63,139 bases of DNA from Hyphomonadaceae bacterium (GCA_028285145.1 JANQQC010000066.1:1-63139); one strand, 5' to 3'. Positions 44,107 through 53,428 are shown, counted from the stretch's first letter. Program-made: numbers and translations. Notes: a model not told the origin generated them from the letters alone.

Positions 44107-46506
44107 ATGACAGACACCGCTATCGACGCCATGCCCAAACGCACCGCCAGCGATCCCGTATGGCGTATGCTGACTGGTGCAGCGGCCTTCGGGGCAGGGG
44201 TGTTCGTCTGTGGCGCGGTCGGATCCTATGCGCCGACCGATCCCAGCTGGAATGTCGCCACCGATGCTGCGGTGCAAAATCTTTTCGGACAGGCCGGAGC
44301 TGATTTTGCAGATGTGGCGCGCCAAGCGCTCGGCTGGTCCGGCTGGACCGGCGGTCTTGCGCTGATGGTCGGCGGGGCGATGCGTGCCACGCTGATGGGT
44401 GAGCCAAAACTGCGCCGCTGGCTCTATGGGGCAGCCTTCGTTCCGCTATCAGCGGCGTGTTTCGCATCCTGGCCCGATCCGGCAAGCTGGCCGCTTGCCA
44501 CCGGGCTTGGTGGTGTGTTCGGCGAGGCGTTGCATAATCTTGCAGCAATGCCGTTCCGCGCGCTGATGATGCCTGCCCCTGACACATTTGCGGGGATTAC
44601 CCTTGGCATGGGCGCGCTCTGGGCGGGTCTCGCAGCGCTTGGTTTCCGGCGCGACGATGCGCGGCTCCTGCAGGACACAGCCGCACGTTCAGGTCACACA
44701 GCCGCATACCGCGCCCGAGGCATTGGTGGACGCTTGCTTGATCTTCGAGACCGGATCATGCGTCCTCGCCGGTCACGCGCAGCGGCACTTGAGGCGGTCC
44801 CCGCGACGACCAACCGGATCCTTGTCCCCGCCGACACCCCTCCGCCAACGGATGAATATGTTGAGGCAGCAGAGTCGACGCATCTGCCAGAGATCGAGGC
44901 GGCTCCCATCCGGAAGCCTGTACAGGCCGCGCCCCAGCCGGAGCCTCGCCCAGAGCCCCCGCGTCCGGCCGCGCCGCCGCGCCCGCACGTGCTGTCGTCC
45001 AAGCTGCCGCCGATCGATCTGCTCAACCTGCCGCCGGAGCGCCGCAGCACGGTTGATGAAGATGCGCTACTGGAGAAAGCCGCGCGCCTGGCCGAAGTTC
45101 TCAACGAATTCGGCGTCCGAGGCCGCATCAAGGAAGTACGCCCAGGCCCGGTGGTGACCCTGTTCGAAATGGAGCCAGCCCCCGGCGTGAAGTCGGCGCG
45201 TGTGATCTCGCTGGCAGACGATATCGCCCGCTCAATGAGCGCGACGTCGGCCCGTGTTGCGGTCGTGCCCGGCAAGAACGCGATCGGTATCGAACTGCCG
45301 AATGACAGCCGTGAGACAGTGTACTTCCGAACGCTCCTGAACACTGACCCCTACAGGAAGTCAAAAGCCAAGCTGCCTATGGCGCTGGGCGAGGATATTG
45401 GCGGTGCCCCGAACGTTGTTGATCTTGCAAAGATGCCTCACCTCTTGATCGCGGGTACGACAGGCTCCGGTAAGTCGGTCGGCGTGAACGCGATGATCCT
45501 GTCACTGATGTACAAGCTGACACCGGAAGAGTGCCGGTTCATCATGATCGACCCGAAAATGCTGGAACTCTCCATCTATGAGGGCATTCCGCATCTTCTG
45601 TCGCCGGTTGTGACCGATCCGAAGAAGGCTGTGAACGCCCTGAAATGGGCGGTACGCGAGATGGAACAGCGCTATGAGCTGATGTCCAAGGCGGGCGTGC
45701 GGAACCTTGCCGGCTTCAACGACAAAGCCAGGAAGCACCGCGAGCGCGGCGAAAGCATGTCTCGAAAGGTCCAGACGGGCTTTGATGACAATGGAAAGCC
45801 AATTCAAGAAACTGAAATTCTGCCTACGGAGCATATTCCGAACATTGTTGTCGTGATCGACGAGATGGCTGATCTGATGATGGTCGCGGGCAAGGAAATC
45901 GAGGGCTGCATTCAGCGTCTTGCACAGATGGCGCGCGCCGCTGGCATTCATCTGATCACAGCAACGCAAAGACCGTCCGTAGACGTTATTACGGGTACGA
46001 TCAAAGCGAACTTCCCGACGCGTATCTCCTACATGGTCACGACAAAGATCGACTCGCGTACCATTCTCGGGGAGCAAGGCGCAGAGCAGCTGCTTGGCAT
46101 GGGTGACCTGTTGTATCAGGCACCTGGCGGCAAGACGAAACGGATGCACGGACCATTCGTATCAGACGAGGAAGTGGAAGCGGTTGTCGCATGGCTGCGC
46201 GATCAGGGCGAGCCAAACTACTGCCTCGACATTCTCGAGGACTCCGAAGACGACAGCCCGATCATGGATGCGATGCTGGGCACCTCAACAGGCGATCCCG
46301 AAGACGATCTTTATGCGGAGGCAATGGCCATCGTGCTGCGAGACAACCGTGCATCCACTTCCTATCTCCAGCGGCGGCTCAAGGTGGGCTACAACAAGGC
46401 GGCTGGCCTGATCGAACGGCTTGAAGAGGAGGGTGTGATCTCAGGCCCGAACCATGCCGGCAAGCGGGAGATTTTGGCCAAGCGCGAGGCACCGGCTGAC
46501 GGGTAG
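44107..46506 (+). CDS. ftsK: DNA translocase FtsK
   Basis: A 799-residue FtsK. The membrane part covers the first ~180 residues with perhaps three or four helices, shorter than in E. coli; a Pro-rich linker follows at about 241-295, then the alpha/beta motor with Walker A GTTGSGKS at 450-457 and Walker B IVVVIDEMADLM. The gamma winged-helix that reads KOPS closes the protein (STSYLQRRLKVGYNKAAGLI). ATG 44107 is the real start; the open frame runs back to 43825, overlapping amt, but that part is not FtsK-like. It pumps DNA at the septum and activates XerCD. Confidence 0.96.
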   Translation: MTDTAIDAMPKRTASDPVWRMLTGAAAFGAGVFVCGAVGSYAPTDPSWNVATDAAVQNLFGQAGADFADVARQALGWSGWTGGLALMVGGAMRATLMGEPKLRRWLYGAAFVPLSAACFASWPDPASWPLATGLGGVFGEALHNLAAMPFRALMMPAPDTFAGITLGMGALWAGLAALGFRRDDARLLQDTAARSGHTAAYRARGIGGRLLDLRDRIMRPRRSRAAALEAVPATTNRILVPADTPPPTDEYVEAAESTHLPEIEAAPIRKPVQAAPQPEPRPEPPRPAAPPRPHVLSSKLPPIDLLNLPPERRSTVDEDALLEKAARLAEVLNEFGVRGRIKEVRPGPVVTLFEMEPAPGVKSARVISLADDIARSMSATSARVAVVPGKNAIGIELPNDSRETVYFRTLLNTDPYRKSKAKLPMALGEDIGGAPNVVDLAKMPHLLIAGTTGSGKSVGVNAMILSLMYKLTPEECRFIMIDPKMLELSIYEGIPHLLSPVVTDPKKAVNALKWAVREMEQRYELMSKAGVRNLAGFNDKARKHRERGESMSRKVQTGFDDNGKPIQETEILPTEHIPNIVVVIDEMADLMMVAGKEIEGCIQRLAQMARAAGIHLITATQRPSVDVITGTIKANFPTRISYMVTTKIDSRTILGEQGAEQLLGMGDLLYQAPGGKTKRMHGPFVSDEEVEAVVAWLRDQGEPNYCLDILEDSEDDSPIMDAMLGTSTGDPEDDLYAEAMAIVLRDNRASTSYLQRRLKVGYNKAAGLIERLEEEGVISGPNHAGKREILAKREAPADG

Positions 46507-46534
46507 CTCAAGAAGTCCCAACAAGTACTGGAAG

Positions 46535-46570
46535 AGGCCCAGCAGAGATGCTGGGCCTTCTTTGTATTTG
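46535..46570 (+). terminator. Intrinsic terminator between ftsK and msrB
   Basis: Perfect stem AGGCCCAGCA (46535-46544) / TGCTGGGCCT (46549-46558) with a GAGA loop, followed by TCTTTGTATTT. It lies 28 bases after ftsK and also stands opposite msrB, which ends at 46584, so it may work in both directions. Confidence 0.8.
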
Positions 46571-46583
46571 GGAAGAGCAGGGT

Positions 46584-47105
46584 TTATACGGTTGCCGGCT
46601 TGAACGTCAGCGCGACACCATTGTTGCAATAACGCAGACCCGTGGGGGCGGGGCCGTCATTGAAGACATGACCCTGATGTCCAAGGCATCGGGCGCAGTG
46701 ATACTCGGTGCGCTCCATCCAGAGCTTGTTATCGGGTTTGGTGCCGACCGCGCCCTCGATCACGTCGAAAAAACTCGGCCAGCCTGTGCCAGAATCGTAC
46801 TTCGTATCGGATGTGAACAGGGCGAGATCACAGCCCGCGCAGTGAAAAACGCCGTCGCGCTTTTCATCGTTGAGCGGGGAGGTAAAGGGCCGCTCGGTGC
46901 CTTCTTGCCGCAACACGTAAAAAGCGTCTTTGGACAAGCGTTTTTCCCAGTCCGCAACCGTCAGATCCCGCCATTCCGATTCGGCATAGGCATTGACGGG
47001 CGCACTGTCGGAGCTGGCACCCGCAGACTGGCTGGAGCAGGCGGTGAGAGCGGCTGCAGAGCCTGAGGCGAGAAACAGGCGTCTTGATATCAGGTGTCTT
47101 ATCAT
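46584..47105 (-). CDS. msrB: Peptide-methionine (R)-S-oxide reductase MsrB, exported
   Basis: A 173-residue MsrB with an N-terminal Tat-like and lipobox signal (SRRLFLASGSAAALTAC), so predicted to be lipid-anchored in the periplasm. Zinc Cys pairs CAGC and CARC, the GTGWPSFF core and the catalytic RYCNNGVALTF are all in place. It reduces methionine-R-sulfoxide in envelope proteins. Start at ATG 47105 or 47114; the former is used. Confidence 0.93.
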   Translation of the reverse strand: MIRHLISRRLFLASGSAAALTACSSQSAGASSDSAPVNAYAESEWRDLTVADWEKRLSKDAFYVLRQEGTERPFTSPLNDEKRDGVFHCAGCDLALFTSDTKYDSGTGWPSFFDVIEGAVGTKPDNKLWMERTEYHCARCLGHQGHVFNDGPAPTGLRYCNNGVALTFKPATV

Positions 47106-47203
47106 GGGCTGCATATAGGGCCTGGTGCGCCTCTCGCCCAACTCACGCCTGCGCGATCACTGACAATGATGAACCATCCGGCGTGGACCGCTCCCAATAC
47201 GAG

Positions 47204-47227
47204 GATGAGCGCCTCGCGGCGCTCATC
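47204..47227 (-). terminator. Strong hairpin after the CYP153 gene
   Basis: Perfect 10-bp stem GATGAGCGCC (47204-47213) / GGCGCTCATC (47218-47227); on the minus strand the loop is GCGA, a GNRA tetraloop. It lies 27 bases past the P450 stop. No T-run follows, so it may stabilise the mRNA end or act with Rho. Confidence 0.45.
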
Positions 47228-47253
47228 AGTGGTGTTCAATTGAAAATCTGCGT

Positions 47254-48582
47254 CTATTTCGGGTGACAGATCACAGGCATCCAGGTGTAGCCTTTCACAA
47301 AGGCTCCGGAGGTGAGGCTTGGCTCGTCCAGCACTTCGATGTGCGAGAAGCGCTCCATGATCTCTTCCCAAAGAATACGCAACTGCAATTCACCGAGACG
47401 GTTACCGACGCAGCGGTGAATACCGAAACCGAAGGAGAGGTGATTGCGGGCCTGATCGCGGTCGATGATCAGGCGGTTCGGGTCTTCCTTCCAGAACCGC
47501 TCGTCACGGTTGCCGGAGACATACCACATGGCGATCTGGTCGCCTTTCTTAATGGTCTTGCCGTGCATCTCGACATCTTCAACGGCCGTGCGGCGCATGA
47601 AGGCGAGCGGCGTCTGCCAGCGAATGACTTCCGACACCATGTTTGGGATCAGCGACGGATCGGCTTTCAGCTTTTCGTACTCTTCCGGGAACTTGTTCAG
47701 GCCGTAGACCGACGCCGTCATGGAATTCCGGGTCGTGTCGTTACCGCCGACGATCAGCAGGATAACGTTTCCGAGCAGCTCCATCGGCGCGAGATTTTTG
47801 GTCTTCTCGCCGTGGGCCAGCAGGCTGATGAGATCGTTCTTAAGCGGGATCTGGCCGCGCTCCTGATAGATGCCCATGAAGGTTGTCAGGCATTCCATCA
47901 ATTCCTGGCGCCACTGCTCTTCACCACCGGGGCAGATGTCTGGATCATTCATGTTCGTCACGACGTCCGACCAGCGGGTCAGCTGGCGGCGGTTCTCGAA
48001 CGGGAAATCAAACAAGGTGGCGAGCATCATTGTCGTCAGCTCGATAGACACGTTGTCGACCCAGTCGAATGGCTCACCGACGGGCAGGGAGTCGAGCAGG
48101 GTCTGTGTCCGGGAGCGGATCAGCGGCTCGAATTCTTTCAACATGTTCGGCGCAACGGCCGGCTGAACGGTTTTTCGCTGTTCAGAATGGCGTGGTTCAT
48201 CCATGGCGATGAACATCGGCATTTCGAAGTCTTCGAGCGGCTCACCCAGCGTGATGCCCCCATGCTCCCACGATGACGAGAACCGCTTGTGATCGACATC
48301 GATCTTCATAATGTCTTCGTATCGGGTGACGGACCAGTAGGGGCCAACAAAACTGTCGGGCGTCCAGTGCAGCGGGTCTTCATTCCGGAGGCGTTCGAAC
48401 CGGTCCCAATACTTGCCTTGCCGCCAGATCTCGGGATCGACGAGGTCCATCGTTTCGAGATCGACTTCCGATGCTGGCGGAACGGCCTCACCACGTTCAA
48501 GATAACCCGGATGCAGCGGCTCACGATGAGAGAGCTTGGGGCGCTCCAGCGCGGGGTGGGTGAGTTGGGCGGTGTCGGCCAT
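47254..48582 (-). CDS. Cytochrome P450, CYP153 family (alkane/fatty-acid omega-hydroxylase)
   Basis: A 442-residue P450. The heme thiolate is C391 in FGFGIHRCVGNRLGELQLRI, the I-helix is LLIVGGNDTTRNSM and the EXXR is EVIRWQ. The run SEVIRWQTPLAFMRRTA, the GNRDERFWK region and the overall sequence follow CYP153A closely, the family that hydroxylates the terminal carbon of medium-chain alkanes and fatty acids. The usual ferredoxin and ferredoxin reductase neighbours are absent, so its redox partners must be elsewhere. ATG 48582 is used. Confidence 0.92.
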   Translation of the reverse strand: MADTAQLTHPALERPKLSHREPLHPGYLERGEAVPPASEVDLETMDLVDPEIWRQGKYWDRFERLRNEDPLHWTPDSFVGPYWSVTRYEDIMKIDVDHKRFSSSWEHGGITLGEPLEDFEMPMFIAMDEPRHSEQRKTVQPAVAPNMLKEFEPLIRSRTQTLLDSLPVGEPFDWVDNVSIELTTMMLATLFDFPFENRRQLTRWSDVVTNMNDPDICPGGEEQWRQELMECLTTFMGIYQERGQIPLKNDLISLLAHGEKTKNLAPMELLGNVILLIVGGNDTTRNSMTASVYGLNKFPEEYEKLKADPSLIPNMVSEVIRWQTPLAFMRRTAVEDVEMHGKTIKKGDQIAMWYVSGNRDERFWKEDPNRLIIDRDQARNHLSFGFGIHRCVGNRLGELQLRILWEEIMERFSHIEVLDEPSLTSGAFVKGYTWMPVICHPK

Positions 48583-48692
48583 GGGTCTTCTTCCTCCGTC
48601 CAGCCGTCGCAAGCACGGCATTTTTTCAAGCTAAGCCATGTTTATAACACGCCGGTTGTGAAAAAACCATGACGGGGGCGTCATTTTTTGAA

Positions 48693-49181
48693 TTAGGCGG
48701 GGAGACGCTCGCTGCGGGCGCGTGCGAGCGCTGCTCGAAGGGCTTTGGCGAGGGACTGGCGCTCCTTGGGTGTCAGGAATCGTCCGATAACATAAGCGGT
48801 GCGGCCGTGCTCGATGCGAAGACAAGAAGTCGGCGTCACCGGCGTGTCCAATTCAACCCGCGCAAAAGCAGACGGAATGGTGGCGGACTTCTCCCGGCCA
48901 TTAGCCATGCGGTGGGTGAGAGAGAGTGTCTCTGCCGTGATCCGCACCTGCGTTTCTTCCGATGATTTGCGGATGTGCCAGCGCAGAGCGAGCCAGATCG
49001 CCAAAGCATCCAGTCCGAAGAAGCCGACCACCGGGATGGCACCAATCGAGAAAAAGACGATGCCCCCCAGAAAGCTGAGGCCTGCAACAGCGATCATCAC
49101 GCCGGTAAAGGCGCGCGGGCTGAGCGAGCGGTTCGGCGTCAGCACCGCATCCATGTAGAGAGTTTCACCATACCGGGTCAT
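48693..49181 (-). CDS. DUF2244 domain-containing membrane protein
   Basis: A 162-residue protein with two adjacent hydrophobic helices (FTGVMIAVAGLSFLGGIVFFSIGA; IPVVGFFGLDALAIWLAL) between a short N-terminal part starting MTRYGETLYMDAVLTPNRSLSPR and a C-terminal soluble part, the DUF2244 layout. Its role is unknown. Lying head-to-head with nth is the usual arrangement in alphaproteobacteria. Starts at ATG 49181. Confidence 0.88.
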   Translation of the reverse strand: MTRYGETLYMDAVLTPNRSLSPRAFTGVMIAVAGLSFLGGIVFFSIGAIPVVGFFGLDALAIWLALRWHIRKSSEETQVRITAETLSLTHRMANGREKSATIPSAFARVELDTPVTPTSCLRIEHGRTAYVIGRFLTPKERQSLAKALRAALARARSERLPA

Positions 49182-49240
49182 GTATCTGATGATTTAGCAT
49201 GGTCTTGCCCGCAGGCGAACGAGCCTTACAACCGCATCCA

Positions 49241-49981
49241 ATGACTGCTGCAAAATCCCCGACTCGCAAGAAGAAGCGGCGGCCACGCACGATGCCCCGG
49301 GCTAAGGCGGCAGAGCTTTACGCCGCTCTCGCTCAGGACCGACCGGACCCGCACACTGAGTTAGATTTCGTCAATCCCTACACGCTTGTCGTCGCCGTCG
49401 CGTTATCTGCGCAGGCAACCGATGTCGGCGTGAACAAGGCGACAAAGACGCTGTTTGAGATCGCCGATACGCCAGATAAGATGCTGGCGCTTGGGGAGGC
49501 AGGGGTCGCCGAACACGTGAAAACGATCGGCTTGTGGCGCAACAAGGCGAAGAACGTCATCGCCCTGTCCCAGATGATCCTTGATGAGTTTGATGGCGAG
49601 GTGCCGCAAACCCGGGACGAGTTGATCAGGCTCCCTGGTGTTGGCCGGAAGACGGCGAACGTGGTGCTCAACGAAGCCTTTGGCCAACCGACCATCGCTG
49701 TCGATACGCACATTTTCCGGGTCTCGAATCGAACCGGCCTCGCACCGGGAAAGACGCCAGACGATGTGGAGGCCGGCCTTGAGCGTGTGACGCCGGAAGA
49801 ATTCAAGCTTGGTGCCCATCACTGGCTGATCCTGCACGGTCGCTATGTTTGCGTGGCGCGCACGCCCAAATGCTGGGAGTGCGCCATTGCCCATCTTTGC
49901 CGCTTCAAACCGAAAACGCCTGACCCGGCTACGGTTTCGAGCCTCGGTCCGAAACGATCATCGGTATCCCGCAAGAGCTGA
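49241..49981 (+). CDS. nth: Endonuclease III
   Basis: A 246-residue bifunctional DNA glycosylase/AP lyase for oxidised pyrimidines. The helix-hairpin-helix LPGVGRKTAN spans 131-140 with the catalytic Lys at 137, the catalytic Asp is D155 in VDTHIFRVSNR, and the 4Fe-4S cluster has C204-x6-C211-x2-C214-x5-C220. ATG 49241 is used; a basic N-terminal extension (RKKKRRPRT) precedes the core. Followed closely by DUF3429. Confidence 0.97.
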   Translation: MTAAKSPTRKKKRRPRTMPRAKAAELYAALAQDRPDPHTELDFVNPYTLVVAVALSAQATDVGVNKATKTLFEIADTPDKMLALGEAGVAEHVKTIGLWRNKAKNVIALSQMILDEFDGEVPQTRDELIRLPGVGRKTANVVLNEAFGQPTIAVDTHIFRVSNRTGLAPGKTPDDVEAGLERVTPEEFKLGAHHWLILHGRYVCVARTPKCWECAIAHLCRFKPKTPDPATVSSLGPKRSSVSRKS

Positions 49982-49990
49982 AGGACGACC

Positions 49991-50443
49991 ATGTTCAAAG
50001 ACGGAGCCTTTCGTATTCCGGCTGTGCCGCTTGTGCTGGCGCTGGCGGGTATCATCCCTTTTGCCGGGGCCGCCTACATTATCGCCACCACAGACGACGT
50101 CATTCTGGCGGCGCAGGCGCGGCTCTGGCTCGCGGTCTATGCTGCAGTGATTCTGAGCTTTCTCGGCGGTGTCCGCTGGGGGCTTGCCATGACAGAGGAG
50201 CGCGTCCCGGCGCGGACGCTTGGCTTGTCCGTGCTTGGGTCGCTGGCGGGTTGGGGCTTTGTGCTCTACGGCTTCTCGAAGACGTTTTCCCCAATGCTCT
50301 TCGCTAGCGTGGCGGCGTTGTTCATTCTGCACTGGATCTGGGATGCGCTCGCCGGCGGGCGCGCGCCAGCTTGGTATCAGGGCGTGCGTACGCTTGCGAC
50401 CCTCGGCGCGGTCAGCAGTCTGCTGGCTGCCGCTTACATCTAA
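49991..50443 (+). CDS. DUF3429 domain-containing membrane protein
   Basis: A 150-residue protein with four or five hydrophobic helices and the conserved FLGGVRWGLAM segment that marks DUF3429. Function unknown. It starts 9 bases after nth and is therefore probably in its transcript, and it overlaps dsbB by 4 bases tail to tail. Confidence 0.87.
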   Translation: MFKDGAFRIPAVPLVLALAGIIPFAGAAYIIATTDDVILAAQARLWLAVYAAVILSFLGGVRWGLAMTEERVPARTLGLSVLGSLAGWGFVLYGFSKTFSPMLFASVAALFILHWIWDALAGGRAPAWYQGVRTLATLGAVSSLLAAAYI

Positions 50444-50964
50444 GCTGTCTCGCCACCCGGAATGAAATTGAAGGCTGCGGCGAGTGAGGCTGCTGCCAAT
50501 GCGATAGACGCCAACGCATTCCAGCCGGCCATGGACAAGCCAAGCATGACCCATGGCGCATCAAGACAGGATGCGGTCGCCTGACGCTCGTTCAGATTGT
50601 CCAGCGATGCGTTGAGGATATCGCCGGGAGCGGCGGCAACGCATCCATCTGGCGCAGGCCACCACCGCCACTCAACCCCCGCATGATAGACGGCAACGAC
50701 GGCACCGACGACGAAGACGAGACCGATCAGGACATTCAGGGCCATCATGAAGCGGGGTGTCTGGCGCAGCCGCGCCAGGACCAGGCCGGTGACGGCCATG
50801 GCGATCAGGGCCCAGTAGACCTCCCGTTGGCGCAAGCAGAGCGGGCAGGGCGCAAGCAGGGCGAACCGCTCAAAAGCGTGGGCAGCAGCCAGCATGAATA
50901 CGGACGCCGCGATCGCAATGAGCGGCCACGTTTTCCGCTGGAGGACTGAAGAAATCGGGCTCAT
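50440..50964 (-). CDS. dsbB: Disulfide bond formation protein B
   Basis: A 174-residue four-helix membrane protein. The first redox pair is C40-PL-C43 in LLAPCPLCLRQREVYW and the second is C108 and C133 in the periplasmic loop, as in DsbB. It reoxidises DsbA and hands electrons to ubiquinone. ATG 50964 is used; a long N-terminal extension in the same frame is not conserved. It lies 52 bases after exoD in the same direction. Confidence 0.95.
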   Translation of the reverse strand: MSPISSVLQRKTWPLIAIAASVFMLAAAHAFERFALLAPCPLCLRQREVYWALIAMAVTGLVLARLRQTPRFMMALNVLIGLVFVVGAVVAVYHAGVEWRWWPAPDGCVAAAPGDILNASLDNLNERQATASCLDAPWVMLGLSMAGWNALASIALAAASLAAAFNFIPGGETA

Positions 50965-51016
50965 TTCGCCATTAAGAACCGAGTGTCGGTGGCGGCAATG
51001 CGGCAATCTCGCTCGG

Positions 51017-51643
51017 TTACGGAGTCTCGGACCCACCCAGGAGCGCCCCGGCAAGTTCTGCGGCGAAGTCCAGTCCGAGGACGATTCCGAGGATAAGCGC
51101 GCTGACCCAAAGGCTTCCAAGGATCAGCCCCCCAAGCACGAGAAGGCCGTCACGCTGGATTAATCCAAAGCTCGCCGCTGCTACAGCGAAGCCTGGGATC
51201 GTGTTGGTCATGGGAAGCGGGACCAGGATCGACGCGCAGAATATGCATAGGATCAGTCCGATTATGCGTTCAGGCCCCTTGCCTGTCAGAAATGTCAGTC
51301 GTGGCCGTGCGATGACCTCGATCCAGCCGAACCATTTGCGCCCGCCTCGCGCAGTACTTGTCAGACCTGTCTTGTCGATCCGGCGATCCGCGAGACGCGT
51401 TGGCAGCCATGGTTCTTCGCGGCCTACGGCCATTTGGGCGGCAAGAGCGATCATGGGCAGCGCGACAATCTGAGGGACGATGTAGAGAAATGGAATGCAG
51501 CAGGGTAGGGCGAGCATGAAAAGCGCTGCCCCAAAGGCGCGTTCGTCCAGTCGGTCCATGATCTCGCGAAGGGTGAAACCTTCGTCGCCAGCCTCATGGG
51601 CCATTGCCTCAATCGATTGAAGGAGTGTGCGGGCCTGACTCAT
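51017..51643 (-). CDS. exoD: Exopolysaccharide synthesis ExoD family protein
   Basis: A 208-residue membrane protein of the ExoD family: FTLREIMDRLDERAFGAALFMLALPCCIPFLYIVPQI at the front, with several later helices (IIGLILCIFCASILVPLPMTNTIPGFAVAAASFGLIQRDG). Related genes are tied to exopolysaccharide and nodulation in Sinorhizobium, but the biochemical role is unknown. ATG 51643 opens with the usual short lead MSQARTLLQSIEAMAHE. Confidence 0.9.
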   Translation of the reverse strand: MSQARTLLQSIEAMAHEAGDEGFTLREIMDRLDERAFGAALFMLALPCCIPFLYIVPQIVALPMIALAAQMAVGREEPWLPTRLADRRIDKTGLTSTARGGRKWFGWIEVIARPRLTFLTGKGPERIIGLILCIFCASILVPLPMTNTIPGFAVAAASFGLIQRDGLLVLGGLILGSLWVSALILGIVLGLDFAAELAGALLGGSETP

Positions 51644-51722
51644 GCGGGTCTGTTAGTGATGTTTGGGTGCCGCGTCGAGCCGATTGACGCGGCGCACCAT
51701 GTCGGGCATTTCGCCGTTCAGG

Positions 51723-51809
51723 GCCTCTGTGGCGGAATTGGTAGACGCGACGGATTCAAAATCCGTTTCTGGCAACAGAGTGCCGGTTCGAGTCCGGCCA
51801 GAGGTACCA
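51723..51809 (+). tRNA. tRNA-Leu (anticodon CAA)
   Basis: Acceptor GCCTCTG (51723-51729) pairs with CAGAGGT (51799-51805, one G.U), discriminator A and encoded CCA at 51807-51809. The anticodon stem ACGGA/TCCGT holds loop TTCAAAA, anticodon CAA. The long variable arm is as expected of tRNA-Leu, and the T arm (GCCGG TTCGAGT CCGGC) is intact. A weak -35-like TTGACG at 51684-51689 precedes it. No integrase or direct repeat marks it as an attachment site. Confidence 0.97.
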
Positions 51810-51912
51810 CTCGAAAAAATCGCGCCGTTGACCGCGTGTACCGGGCAGCGCTGCAGGGCCTCGCCGCTTGTCTCCCCGTAAATCGGACTAGCTCCCCGCC
51901 AAAGGAGCAATC

Positions 51913-52626
51913 ATGCAGTCAGTCATCTTTGGAGCATCCGGCGGGATTGGCGCTGCGCTGACGCAGTCACTAGCGGCTCGTGCCGATGTGGACGTTGTTC
52001 ATGCCGTCTCGCGTGCAGGTGTGGTGGGTGGTGGCAAAATCGTTTCGCATCTTGCTGATATTACGGACGAGACCAGCCTGATTGCGCTCGCAGAGGCCAT
52101 CAAGATAGAAAGCACGCCCGATCTCGTTATTGTGGCGTCGGGCATTCTGTCGGACGGTGACGCTCTGCAGCCCGAGAAATCGTTCCGTCATCAGTCCATG
52201 GACGCATTTGAGCGTGTGTTCCGGATCAACACGTTCGGCCCGGGACTGGTTGCCAAGCATATGCTGCCGCTGATGCCGCGTGACCGGCGCGCTGTGTTTG
52301 CGGCACTGTCGGCTCGTGTGGGGTCGATCTCTGACAACGGCCTTGGCGGCTGGCACGCCTATCGCGCCTCAAAGGCAGCCCTCAACATGCTGATCTGCAA
52401 TTATGCGATCGAGCAGGCGCGCCGGTCGGATGAGTTCATCTGCGTCGGCCTGCATCCCGGCACCGTGGATACAGAGCTGTCACAGCCCTTTCAGGGCAAT
52501 GTTCCCGACAAGAAACTGTTCACGCCAGAACACGCCGCAACGTGCCTGCTGGATGTGATCAATGGGCTGACACCAGCGGATACCGGCAAAGTGTTCGACT
52601 GGGCGGGCGAGCAAGTACCCGCCTGA
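51913..52626 (+). CDS. SDR family protein, C-factor-like
   Basis: A 237-residue SDR of the compact branch that includes CsgA-like C-signal proteins: MQSVIFGASGGIGAALTQS (cofactor motif), VIVASGIL in place of NNAG, and Y-x3-K in HAYRASKAALNML. NAD(P)-dependent with unknown substrate. ATG 51913 has AAGGAG upstream. It ends 20 bases before the convergent 3-hydroxybutyrate dehydrogenase gene. Confidence 0.88.
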   Translation: MQSVIFGASGGIGAALTQSLAARADVDVVHAVSRAGVVGGGKIVSHLADITDETSLIALAEAIKIESTPDLVIVASGILSDGDALQPEKSFRHQSMDAFERVFRINTFGPGLVAKHMLPLMPRDRRAVFAALSARVGSISDNGLGGWHAYRASKAALNMLICNYAIEQARRSDEFICVGLHPGTVDTELSQPFQGNVPDKKLFTPEHAATCLLDVINGLTPADTGKVFDWAGEQVPA

Positions 52627-52645
52627 TGAGGACATCGGTTCGCAC

Positions 52646-53428
52646 TTACTGCGCGACCCAGCCCCCATCGATCTGCATCATCGCTCCATTGATCTGCTGG
52701 CCGTCCGGCGAGCAGAGAAAGGATGCCATAGCGGCAACCTGTTCGGAGGTGACAAACTCCTTTGTCGGCTGCGCCGCCAGCAACACGTCGCGTTTGACCT
52801 CTTCCTCTGACATGCCGCGTGACTTTGCGGTGTCAGCGACCTGACCTTCCACGAGAGGGGTGTAGACATAGCCTGGACAGATCGCGTTGCAGCGCACGCC
52901 ATGTTCGGCTCCTTCCAGCGCGACCACCTTGGTGAAACCGGCGATGCCATGCTTGGCGGCCACATAGGCGGACTTGAACGGAGAAGCAACAAGAGCGTGG
53001 GCTGAGGCGGTGTTGATTATCCGGCCCCAGCCCTTTTCCTTCATGCCGGACATCGCCATCCGAGTTGTGTGAAACGCGGCGGTTAGGTTGAGCGCGATGA
53101 TCAGATCCCACTTTGCAACCGGGAAATCTTCAATAGGCGAGACATGCTGAACCCCCGCATTGTTCACAAGGATGTCCGCGCCGCCAAAATCTCTGGCGAC
53201 ATAGCCCATCAGGCCTTCAATCGCGCCCGGGTCCGTCAGGTCGGCATTGGCATATCCGGCCTTGATGCCATGGGCTTTTTCCAGCCCGGCGCGCTGGGCT
53301 TCGATCTCGGCTTCGTCGCCAAGGCCGTTTAGCACGACATTGGCACCGTCCTTGCCGAAGCGTTCTGCAATGGCGGCACCGATGCCACTCGTTGAGCCGG
53401 TGATAAGTGCTGTTTTTCCATCAAGCAT
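52646..53428 (-). CDS. bdhA: 3-hydroxybutyrate dehydrogenase
   Basis: A 260-residue SDR matching D-3-hydroxybutyrate dehydrogenase: TGSTSGIGAAIAERF (9-23 region), ILVNNAGVQHVSPIEDFP, IINTASAHALVASPFKSAYVAAKHGIAGFTKVVALE (Ser, Tyr, Lys) and the C-terminal QINGAMMQIDGGWVAQ. It interconverts D-3-hydroxybutyrate and acetoacetate in polyhydroxybutyrate turnover. ATG 53428 has GGAGATCATCCC before it. Confidence 0.93.
   Translation of the reverse strand: MLDGKTALITGSTSGIGAAIAERFGKDGANVVLNGLGDEAEIEAQRAGLEKAHGIKAGYANADLTDPGAIEGLMGYVARDFGGADILVNNAGVQHVSPIEDFPVAKWDLIIALNLTAAFHTTRMAMSGMKEKGWGRIINTASAHALVASPFKSAYVAAKHGIAGFTKVVALEGAEHGVRCNAICPGYVYTPLVEGQVADTAKSRGMSEEEVKRDVLLAAQPTKEFVTSEQVAAMASFLCSPDGQQINGAMMQIDGGWVAQ

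Noticed and set aside
51723-51809. tRNA-Leu as integration site
   Set aside because: No integrase, no direct repeat of its 3' end, and the following gene is an ordinary SDR.
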